The translations under genes were made by a program, and so were the position numbers. The notes beneath the pieces were generated by a model that was not told where the DNA came from, made no database searches, and saw nothing but the letters and a program-made list of their open reading frames with translations. A DNA stretch of 64,000 bases from Psychrobacter sp. Pi2-52 (lineage in GTDB: Bacteria > Pseudomonadota > Gammaproteobacteria > Pseudomonadales > Moraxellaceae): positions 1-64,000 of the forward strand of contig NZ_CAJHBS010000009.1 of assembly GCF_904846705.1 (NCBI RefSeq), in the 5' to 3' direction. This document shows positions 8,961 through 16,595 of the stretch, piece after piece. Every line of letters begins with the position of its first letter. The stretch's first letter is position 1.

Positions 8961-10442
8961 TTATACGTTAGCTGTCGAAGGTTTTTCGACACTAGGTTCA
9001 TGATCCGTTGGATCAGCGACATCTACAGGCTTACCTTCTGGCATTTTGAGTGTTTTATAGCAGTTATAAGCCATTACAAACATACCCGATACATATAAGA
9101 AGCCACCAAATGCACGGCCAATATATGGGAAATGCGAGAATTCAACAGTATCAACGAAGCTATATACCAAAGTACCGTCTGGATTAGTAGCCAGCCACAT
9201 CATGCCTTGGCCAATACCTGAGATCCACATAGACACGATATAGAAGATCGTTCCTGCAGTCGCAAGCCAGAAATGCGTGGTGATTAAGCTGATAGAGTAC
9301 ATCTTCGGTTTGTTATAAATACGTGGTAACAGTACGTATAGCGAACCAATCGTAATCATACCAACCCAGCCAAGTGCGCCTGAGTGTACGTGACCAACTG
9401 TCCAGTCAGTGTTATGCGATAGCGCATTCACTGTTTTGATAGACATCATTGGGCCTTCGAACGTCGACATCGCGTAGAACGACAATGCAACAATCATAAA
9501 GCGAATGATCGGATCGGTACGCAGCTTATCCCAACTACCTGATAGCGTTAGTACACCGTTAATCATACCACCCCAAGATGGTGCAAACAGGATGATTGAG
9601 AAGACCATAGCAAGAGACTGCGTCCAATCAGGAAGCGCTGAATAATGCAAATGGTGACCACCGGCCCACATATATGAAGCAATCAATGCCCAAAAGTGAA
9701 CGATAGACAAACGATAAGAATAGATAGGACGACCAATCTGTACAGGAACGAAATAATACATCATTCCAAGGAAGGCTGCCGTTAAGTAAAAACCTACCGC
9801 ATTATGCCCGTACCACCACTGCACCATCGCATCAGTTGCACCGCCAAATAGCGAGTAAGATTTGAACGCGCTAACTGGAATCGCCATGCTGTTTACGATG
9901 TGTAGTAATGCAATCGTAATGATGAAAGCGGCAAAGAACCAGTTAGCCACATAAATATGTGAGGTTTTACGTTTGATGAGCGTACCAAAAAATACAATGG
10001 CATAAGAGATCCATACCAAGGCAATTAGGATATCGATCGGCCACTCAAGCTCAGCGTATTCTTTAGTTGAGGTCAAACCTAGAGGAAGGGTAATAACAGC
10101 GGATACGATAACCGCTTGCCAACCCCAAAAGGTAAACCAAGCCAAATATGGCGCAAATAAACGCGTCTTACAGGTACGCTGAACGATGTAGTAAGACGTT
10201 GCGAACAGGGCAGAGCCACCGAACGCAAAAATCACCGCATTGGTATGCAGTGGTCTTAAACGACTAAAGGTCAGCCATGGAATGTCAAAGTTGAGTGCTG
10301 GCCATGCTAACTGTGAAGCAATGAACACACCAAGACTCATGCCGACGATGCCCCAAACGACAGCCATGATCGTAAAAAATCTTACGATAGTAATTTCATA
10401 CTCACGGTCAACTGGGGCGACTGCTGTGTTTTGTAAACTCAT
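8961..10442 (-). CDS. ccoN: cbb3 oxidase catalytic subunit CcoN
   Basis: Heme-copper oxidase subunit I of the C family, which reduces oxygen at high affinity and pumps protons. It has 493 residues and about 12 transmembrane helices. Recognisable elements include [15 protein letters not shown] with the low-spin heme His, [13 protein letters not shown] with a CuB-site His, [11 protein letters not shown] with the CuB His pair, and the late His pair in [15 protein letters not shown]. An AAAGGA ribosome-binding site precedes the ATG. It is the first gene of the operon, with a long 5' region of 866 bp upstream. Confidence 0.97.
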   Translation of the reverse strand: MSLQNTAVAPVDREYEITIVRFFTIMAVVWGIVGMSLGVFIASQLAWPALNFDIPWLTFSRLRPLHTNAVIFAFGGSALFATSYYIVQRTCKTRLFAPYLAWFTFWGWQAVIVSAVITLPLGLTSTKEYAELEWPIDILIALVWISYAIVFFGTLIKRKTSHIYVANWFFAAFIITIALLHIVNSMAIPVSAFKSYSLFGGATDAMVQWWYGHNAVGFYLTAAFLGMMYYFVPVQIGRPIYSYRLSIVHFWALIASYMWAGGHHLHYSALPDWTQSLAMVFSIILFAPSWGGMINGVLTLSGSWDKLRTDPIIRFMIVALSFYAMSTFEGPMMSIKTVNALSHNTDWTVGHVHSGALGWVGMITIGSLYVLLPRIYNKPKMYSISLITTHFWLATAGTIFYIVSMWISGIGQGMMWLATNPDGTLVYSFVDTVEFSHFPYIGRAFGGFLYVSGMFVMAYNCYKTLKMPEGKPVDVADPTDHEPSVEKPSTANV

Positions 10443-11308
10443 TGGATGATTCCTTTACAGCCCGAATTATCAACAGAATTAACCAACAATCTATGTTGTC
10501 TGCACTATAAATACTCTCAAATTTGTATTTATACTAGCGCCAACACATGTTGTTTTTTGGCTTATTTAGCGCAATGACGTCATTAACTATCGATTTAGGC
10601 CCTTACTGTCTATTAGTTAATACTAATAAATAGAAATAGGCATTTCATGCACCTTACTCAAGGTCAATCGATAGTAGGATTGTTAATAGATCATCAAGGT
10701 AAATAAGAAGACGCGCCGTTTTGAGCATCAAACATCTCATAAGGCTAAATATGTATCTTAATTATTACGAAAAAATCTGTACTAATGAAGATAGATACCC
10801 ATATCTATAGGGCTATTAAAACGCATTGACCATAGATGTATGCTAGCGGCGGCTGACAAAAAACACGATTATGTAATGTTTGGTTAAAACTCCCGACTCT
10901 GTTTAAGGGTATTGTAACGCAATCCTAATTAAATATCATCAGAACTATGCGCCAAAATACAAACTCTTTGGTATAAATGTTAGCGAGCAACTTATTATTG
11001 CTGTGCTACTCCTCTATTTTATACACAATTTTGTCACTATTCTAGATGCTCGTTTTAATTGACTAGGGGAAGCGCTCGCTAGACATAAGCGTAGGCCTGC
11101 AAAGAAGTTTTGTAACAATAACATTGCTGAGCCGATAAATAGGTTTTACTTCTTATCAAGTCGCCCTTTATAATGAGGCTGAACGTCATTAATGGCTATG
11201 TATCGCATAGGTCTATTGATAGCAATCATTTTAATAATTCTAATAGTTAGGCCAATAGTGCCTCAAGGGATATTGGTCTGACAGAATATCAATTAAGGAT
11301 AATATAAT
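10443..11308. other. Long intergenic region between ccoN and the SCP2 gene
   Basis: 866 bp without a supportable gene between two divergent genes. It must contain the ccoN and SCP2 promoters. I see one weak FNR-like site at 10654-10667. The rest is AT-rich with no clear RNA structure or repeat. Confidence 0.5.
10654..10667 (-). promoter_or_regulatory. Possible FNR-type half-palindrome upstream of ccoN
   Basis: On the minus strand this reads TTGACCTTGAGTAA. Against the FNR consensus TTGAT-N4-ATCAA the first half fits 4 of 5 bases and the second 3 of 5. cbb3 operons are often activated by FNR/Anr, which is the only reason to list so weak a match. It lies about 210 bp before the ccoN start. Confidence 0.22.
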
Positions 11309-11698
11309 ATGGCAGTTTTTTTGACAGATGAATGGTTTGAGCAAGTAGAAAAAATGGGCAACGAAGCAGGTGAGTTAAATTTACCGCCAGTACTTGCCAA
11401 TATGGTCGTCAATCTAAAAGTGGCTGAAGCTGATAAAACTATCGAAGCCAATTTTGCAAATGGTTTGCTGCATCGCGGTTTGAACGATAATGCAACAACG
11501 ACACTGCTACTAGATCGCGATATTCTACAGTCTATCATCACTGATTTTGATACCAATCAAATCATGGGTGCGTTTATGAGTGGCAAAATCCGTGTCGAAG
11601 GTGATATGTCACAGTTGATGGCCGTACAGACTGCACGTCCAAGCGCAGAGCAAAAAGAGCTATACACTCGCATCAAATCAATGACGACGATGGCTTAA
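11309..11698 (+). CDS. SCP2 sterol-binding-domain protein
   Basis: A 129-residue single-domain protein of the SCP2 fold. The family binds lipids or acyl-CoA in a hydrophobic tunnel. The visible match is the pattern LPPVLANMVVNLKV, then a segment reading as LLLDRDILQSI, then IMGAFMSGKIRVEGDMSQL. The last is the hallmark 'F/L-x-x-GK-I-x-x-x-G-D' end of SCP2 proteins. No signal peptide, so it is cytoplasmic. An AAGGA sequence lies upstream. The gene stands alone and ends in a strong terminator. Its physiological ligand is unknown. Confidence 0.8.
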   Translation: MAVFLTDEWFEQVEKMGNEAGELNLPPVLANMVVNLKVAEADKTIEANFANGLLHRGLNDNATTTLLLDRDILQSIITDFDTNQIMGAFMSGKIRVEGDMSQLMAVQTARPSAEQKELYTRIKSMTTMA

Positions 11699-11754
11699 TC
11701 GTATATTTGTACGATTTTTACGTTACGTTTTTGCGTTGTAAGTTAATAAGACAC

Positions 11755-11788
11755 AAAAAAGCCCCTAATTCATATTAGGGGCTTTTTT
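11755..11788. terminator. Bidirectional terminator after the SCP2 gene
   Basis: GCCCCTAAT (11761-11769) pairs with ATTAGGGGC (11774-11782) across a 4-base loop, with A6 before and T6 after. It serves both converging genes. Confidence 0.93.
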
Positions 11789-11844
11789 ATTGGGTAATTA
11801 CATAAGTAGCAGCATAAAAAGCTGTAAAAAGTCTTTCAAAAAGA

Positions 11845-12819
11845 CTAGCTAGCTTTTGACTGCTGCGTCGCATTTGATTGGTTTTCTTTGTATATTGCTG
11901 CTTGTAGCCATACGTTTGCTTGGACGTAGTCATGTACTTTAATACTATTGGTTTCAGCAGTATTAAGCGCACCAATACGCACTACAAAAGGATCTGCATC
12001 CTGCTCACGTAGCGTCACCACATCAAACAATATGATAGATTTACCATTAAATACGGTTTCTTGTTTGCCAAGTACTTGCCCCTGACACCAAGCCTCGTCC
12101 TCTTGTCCTAGCGTATCGCCAAACAAGTAAGCGCACATATGGCCCAAGTTAATCTCGACAGGCGCCATTTGTTCTTTGGTTTCAGGTTTCCATTCGCTGA
12201 TTTGCTCTTGCAGGTTATCAGGGATTTTTCCGTCATTTGCTGCCACGATGTCGTTAAAGGCTCGATGGTAACGGATAGACTCTTGGTCTTCTACCATGAT
12301 GACTTCGTTTTGCTCGCTTAGCTTAATTTCATGCGCCCAAGCACTAAAGTTTACATAGTAAGAGGTATCGCGTTGATATAGATGACGATTGGTCGTATAG
12401 AGTTGATCAAACGCATAAATAATGCTGCCATCAGCAGTACGTAAGCGCAACACAGCATCATGTGAGTTGTCATTGGCGATGACACGCTCAATTTTACAGT
12501 TCAATCCGTAAGGACTATCGACACAAGGATAGGCATTGATAAAGCATTCTGGCTTACCATCTTTCATCGCGAGCACTTGATTAATATGACATGGCTGATC
12601 TTCTGATAGAAGCAGGCAGCTGTCTTTTGCACTGACGTTGTTGTTCAGGCCTTTAGGCATCGCTGCGACTTCGATCATTTTTTGTAGCCATTCAGGCACA
12701 TCATGACTCATATCATCGGTCAGAATACGCCAGTGATCGGCGTGACCTGCAGACTGCTCATCGGTCAACGTGATCTTGGTAGGAGATTGAATGTTTTTGT
12801 ATTGATAATTTATGGTCAT
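11845..12819 (-). CDS. Conserved-looking protein of unknown function
   Basis: About 324 residues from the ATG at 12819; a TTG 12 bases upstream is also open but less likely. There is no signal peptide or membrane segment. It is acidic, with several Cys-Pro or Cys-containing turns in the first half (DSCLLLSEDQPCHINQ, PECFINAYPCVDSPYGLNC) and a later beta-rich part (GQVLGKQETVFNGKSIILFDVV). I do not recognise a domain. The C-terminal part resembles small beta-barrel modules only in hydrophobic pattern. It converges with the SCP2 gene and has 400 bp of non-coding sequence upstream. Confidence 0.6.
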   Translation of the reverse strand: MTINYQYKNIQSPTKITLTDEQSAGHADHWRILTDDMSHDVPEWLQKMIEVAAMPKGLNNNVSAKDSCLLLSEDQPCHINQVLAMKDGKPECFINAYPCVDSPYGLNCKIERVIANDNSHDAVLRLRTADGSIIYAFDQLYTTNRHLYQRDTSYYVNFSAWAHEIKLSEQNEVIMVEDQESIRYHRAFNDIVAANDGKIPDNLQEQISEWKPETKEQMAPVEINLGHMCAYLFGDTLGQEDEAWCQGQVLGKQETVFNGKSIILFDVVTLREQDADPFVVRIGALNTAETNSIKVHDYVQANVWLQAAIYKENQSNATQQSKAS

Positions 12820-13262
12820 GAAAATACTCAAAATTAAGTCAGCGTGAGGTTTGTGTATAATACTGTGTTTGCTTGTGTGCCATCCAACATTTTAAATGAT
12901 TGGTTTATGATGGTCAGCAGCCTAGCCAGTAAAAAATCAGAAACCTCAATGAGGGGTTAATGACAATTGTCTTTAGCATATAATATATAGGTATTGGTAC
13001 AGCTAATAGCAAGCCCCCTATAAAAAATAATAACAAAACCCAGTTTTTTGGTAAAAAATACTCTCAGTTGTTGCTAATGACTGGCACATATCAGCTAGTT
13101 TGTGTCAAACTAGCTCCCTTTTGACAGCTATTATTGGCTCGTCTGACACCCTGTTTTTGTGTTTGATTTATATGTGAGTAGTAGCAACTGTATGATGCAT
13201 TTACTACTGCTCGTTATGCAACCTATATAAAGTCGCACGTAGATAAGATAAAGAGTTTGAAT
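12820..13262. other. Intergenic region upstream of lolC/E
   Basis: About 440 bp between divergent genes. A perfect 10-bp hairpin occurs at 13093-13115 (AGCTAGTTTG, loop TGT, CAAACTAGCT), followed by CCCTTTT. It could be an attenuator or an operator. No gene is supported. Confidence 0.5.
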
Positions 13263-14498
13263 ATGTTTCGTCCTTTAGCGTTATTTATCGGCTTACGATA
13301 TACCCGAGCAGAACGTAGTAATGGCTTTATCTCCTTTATATCACTCATATCGATGATTGGTCTGACGCTTGGGGTTGCCGTATTGATTACGGTGCTATCA
13401 GTGATGAACGGCTTTGACCGTGAACTGAAAACCCGTATTTTGGGAATGGTACCGCAGGCTACTGTGGTCTCATCAGAAATTATTGGCGACTGGGAACAGC
13501 TCGCTGATCAGATCAAAGAAGACCCAGAAGTGGCAGCTGTGGCACCATTCATTCAACTGCAAGGGATGCTGACATCAAATGGTCAGGTCGCAGGTATCAT
13601 GGTGACAGGCGTCGAGCCTGAATACGAAAAAAACGTCTCCATCATCAACGAGCACATGATTGAAGGTAGTATTGACACCCTGAAGAGTGGTGATTTCAGT
13701 ATCGTGTTGGGCGAGGAGATGGTGCAGTCTTTGGGTCTGCAAATAGGGGATAAAGTGACGCTGGTATTGCCAGAGGCGTCACCATCACCAGCAGGTGTGA
13801 TACCGCGATTTAAGCGTTTTACTCTGACAGGCATCTTTACGATCAGCCCAGAAGTAGACAGTCTCATGGCGTTTATCCCGATGGGAGATGCGGCAAAATT
13901 ACTGCGTTTGCCAGAAGGCGCGCAGGGCGTACGCATGAAGCTGAACGATATCTTTACTGCGCCGATAGCTGCGGAAAAAGCGGCTGCTATCGCACCTGAG
14001 AAGCTATATCCAAATGACTGGACACAGACCCATGGCAATCTGTTTGGGGCAATTCAAATGGAAAAAGCCATGGTCGGCCTATTACTATTTTTGATTATCT
14101 TAGTTGCCGCTTTTAATATTGTCTCAAGTCTGGTCATGCTAGTGACCGATAAAAAAGCAGATATCGCAATCTTAAAAACCTTTGGTGCCTCTCCTCGTTT
14201 GATTACGCAAGTCTTTATGGTCCAAGGTGTGGTCATCGGTGTTATCGGTACTATCGCTGGTACGATACTGGGTGTGATATTTGCACTTACGGTCAGCGAT
14301 ATTTTAGGCTTTATTAATCAAGCCTTTGGTCTGAACCTGTTTGATGCGTATTTTGTCAATTACTTGCCATCGCAGTTGCGTTTGTTAGATGTGGTATTAA
14401 TCACAGGTGCATCGTTTGTACTGAGCTTTTTGGCAACGATTTATCCAGCGCGCCGAGCGGCTAAGATTCAGCCTGCTCAAACGCTACGCTATGAGTAA
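13263..14498 (+). CDS. Lipoprotein-releasing ABC permease LolC/LolE (LolF-type)
   Basis: Inner-membrane permease of the Lol system, which releases mature lipoproteins to LolA. It has 411 residues from the ATG at 13263, where AAAGAG lies at proper spacing; a TTG 6 bases earlier overlaps the ribosome site. The layout is classic: N-terminal helix with the family signature FISFISLISMIGLTLGVAV, a periplasmic domain from about residue 45 to 265, and three C-terminal FtsX-like helices, ending PARRAAKIQPAQTLRYE. lolD follows after 57 bp. No second permease gene is present, so this may be the single-subunit LolF type described in Acinetobacter and Francisella. Confidence 0.92.
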   Translation: MFRPLALFIGLRYTRAERSNGFISFISLISMIGLTLGVAVLITVLSVMNGFDRELKTRILGMVPQATVVSSEIIGDWEQLADQIKEDPEVAAVAPFIQLQGMLTSNGQVAGIMVTGVEPEYEKNVSIINEHMIEGSIDTLKSGDFSIVLGEEMVQSLGLQIGDKVTLVLPEASPSPAGVIPRFKRFTLTGIFTISPEVDSLMAFIPMGDAAKLLRLPEGAQGVRMKLNDIFTAPIAAEKAAAIAPEKLYPNDWTQTHGNLFGAIQMEKAMVGLLLFLIILVAAFNIVSSLVMLVTDKKADIAILKTFGASPRLITQVFMVQGVVIGVIGTIAGTILGVIFALTVSDILGFINQAFGLNLFDAYFVNYLPSQLRLLDVVLITGASFVLSFLATIYPARRAAKIQPAQTLRYE

Positions 14499-14555
14499 TC
14501 GCAAACGCCTAAATATCGAAATAAATACCGAAATAAATAAAATAAAGGAAGCGCT

Positions 14556-15236
14556 ATGTCTGCCATTTTAGAGGCGACCAATATCAATAAGATATACGAT
14601 GAAGGCGCAGTCAGTACGCAAGTATTGACTGGTCTTGATCTGACTGTTCATGCGGGTGAGCGCATCGCTATCGTTGGAACTAGCGGTTCAGGTAAAAGTA
14701 CGTTGCTACATTTGCTTGGTGGTCTAGATACGCCAACCAGTGGTGAAGTTTGGTTGCATGGTCAGTTATTAAATAGCATGAATGAAACTGAGCGCGGAGC
14801 TATGCGCAACAAGCATTTGGGCTTTATTTATCAGTTTCACCACCTTTTGGCAGAGTTTACAGCAATCGAAAACGTAGCTATGCCATTGCTGATGCGTCCA
14901 GAAGTATCAACAACTGATGCTCGTAAGCAAGCAGTTGAGATTCTAGAAAATGTCGGTCTGGAGCATCGTTTGATGCATAGACCAGGTGAGCTATCAGGTG
15001 GCGAGCGCCAACGTGTAGCGATTGCACGCGCGCTAGTGACTAAGCCATCGCTTATTTTGGCGGACGAGCCAACAGGTAACTTGGACTACGACAATGCACA
15101 AAGCGTCTTTGGCCTGTTGTCAGAGCTACAAAGCACCATGCAAACCGCGCTACTTATGGTGACGCATGATCGCAATTTAGCTGCTCTTGCTGACCGTCAG
15201 TTATTGCTACGCAATGGGCATTGGGAACAGTATTGA
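14556..15236 (+). CDS. lolD: Lipoprotein-releasing ATP-binding protein LolD
   Basis: Cytoplasmic ATPase that powers the Lol lipoprotein-release complex. It has 226 residues. Walker A is GTSGSGKST at 41-49, the Q-loop region [12 protein letters not shown] carries the family-specific segment, the ABC signature is [15 protein letters not shown], and Walker B is [12 protein letters not shown]. An AAAGGA site precedes the ATG. It directly follows the permease gene and is probably co-transcribed with it. Confidence 0.95.
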   Translation: MSAILEATNINKIYDEGAVSTQVLTGLDLTVHAGERIAIVGTSGSGKSTLLHLLGGLDTPTSGEVWLHGQLLNSMNETERGAMRNKHLGFIYQFHHLLAEFTAIENVAMPLLMRPEVSTTDARKQAVEILENVGLEHRLMHRPGELSGGERQRVAIARALVTKPSLILADEPTGNLDYDNAQSVFGLLSELQSTMQTALLMVTHDRNLAALADRQLLLRNGHWEQY

Positions 15237-15413
15237 TAGTTTTTTATATTAGGTCGAAAAACTGACTGAAACGCATCTATTGGCGTTTGTCATGGATGTG
15301 ATGGCTGTCATATTCAAGAGTTATTGTTGTATTATTAATAAAATATATCATAGAAACTAGCGATTAAGCGGTTGTGAGCCAGCCGCCTTATCTATTTTAT
15401 AAGGATGCGTAAA

Positions 15414-15719
15414 ATGCGTGAAGATGATAATCCAATTGCGGCTTTTGGCAGTGCAGAAGAGGGTGATGAGCCGTTAAAGCCTTACATCGATCCAACTTTG
15501 TTCGAAACGCTCGATAGACAGGCGCAAACTGAGCTACTAACACCTGTGTTTGATGCCATCACTTTGGCTGGGGTTGATTATGACCTAAAAGTTCAAGACA
15601 GCGCGACAGGTAAACGTTATACGCTCTGCAAAAATGATGAAGTCATTGAGATTGTACCGATGGATAGCAATTTCACTGACAAAGTTTTGAATGCTATAGA
15701 GAACAGTAAAGAAGAATAA
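15414..15719 (+). CDS. Small acidic protein of unknown function
   Basis: 101 residues starting MREDDNPIAAFGS. ATG at 15414 is preferred over the one at 15405 because the AAGGA ribosome site at 15401-15405 overlaps the earlier codon. It is acidic, soluble and has no membrane segment. The second half reads as alternating strands (DYDLKVQDSATGKRYTLC, DEVIEIVPMDSNF) followed by a helix. I do not recognise the family. It lies between lolD and a DUF2062 gene. Confidence 0.65.
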   Translation: MREDDNPIAAFGSAEEGDEPLKPYIDPTLFETLDRQAQTELLTPVFDAITLAGVDYDLKVQDSATGKRYTLCKNDEVIEIVPMDSNFTDKVLNAIENSKEE

Positions 15720-15777
15720 GCTTTGCTAGCTAAGCTTAGCTAGGGCGTAAGCGTTATAGCCGTGTAATGAAGATAGA

Positions 15778-16368
15778 TTACTTATCTGCTTCGTCAGAAG
15801 GTTTTTGCTGACGTTTCTGCCAACTAGCCACGGTTTTATAACGCCAAATGGCCTTAAATGCCAATCCGCAAATAAGACTGGTGACCACAGCTAAAATCGT
15901 TAGCCCGATACAAAATGCAGCAAGCGATACTGTACCGCGATAAGTAATGAACGGATTGGCACCATTTGATAATGCCCATAAGCTAAAATCAGCAATCATT
16001 CTACCGATGAATCGTAAGCTAATCATAGGTGCATCAATAATCTTTGCACCGATATAATATCCAGCATAGAAGATGGGTAAGCTAGTGACTGGGTTAGTAA
16101 TCCACGTCAAACCAAGCGCCATAGGAACATTGGCACGAAAAATAAGCGAGCCAATAAGTGCCAGTAACATCTGTCCTGGCAGCGGGAAAAATGCACTCAA
16201 TACACCGATATAGACGGCCTTATTTAGGCTGTGTCGATTGAAATGCCATAACCTTGGATCAGCCAAGTGCGGTGCAAACAGCTTTAAAGTGCGACTTTCT
16301 AAGATTTTCTCTGGTGTAGGAAGTAGGTCTTTTAGACGTTTTTGGGGCACAGGATCGCCTTTAATCAT
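15778..16368 (-). CDS. DUF2062 membrane protein
   Basis: A 196-residue inner-membrane protein of the DUF2062 family, whose biochemical role is not established. The family core is visible: VYIGVLSAFFPLPGQMLLAL, then the ANVPMALGLTWITNPVT signature and the helix following it. A last helix lies at about residue 150-172. Both tails are basic. It is transcribed divergently from comEC, an arrangement I associate with Moraxellaceae. Confidence 0.88.
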   Translation of the reverse strand: MIKGDPVPQKRLKDLLPTPEKILESRTLKLFAPHLADPRLWHFNRHSLNKAVYIGVLSAFFPLPGQMLLALIGSLIFRANVPMALGLTWITNPVTSLPIFYAGYYIGAKIIDAPMISLRFIGRMIADFSLWALSNGANPFITYRGTVSLAAFCIGLTILAVVTSLICGLAFKAIWRYKTVASWQKRQQKPSDEADK

Positions 16369-16595
16369 TAACTACAGTCTACTCAATGGTATTGAGAAGC
16401 TGGTATAAAGTAATATATGGTGATTAGGATAAAGGTTAGAACACACAGAATGGTGGTGTCAGATAGTTACCACCTAATACGTTGCCTCAGTATAGGGTAA
16501 TATAAATATAAATGCTATTGCATCGCGTGTCATTTGCTATAGTAAGTAACCATATTTGGCCGAATAATATTTAAGTCATCAAGCAAGGAGTGCTG

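Noticed and set aside
10443..11308. Possible CRISPR or tRNA in the long gap before ccoN
   Set aside because: No regularly spaced repeats and no cloverleaf could be found by eye.
13583..14038. 151-codon minus-strand frame within the Lol permease
   Set aside because: Antisense shadow of the lolC/E periplasmic domain.
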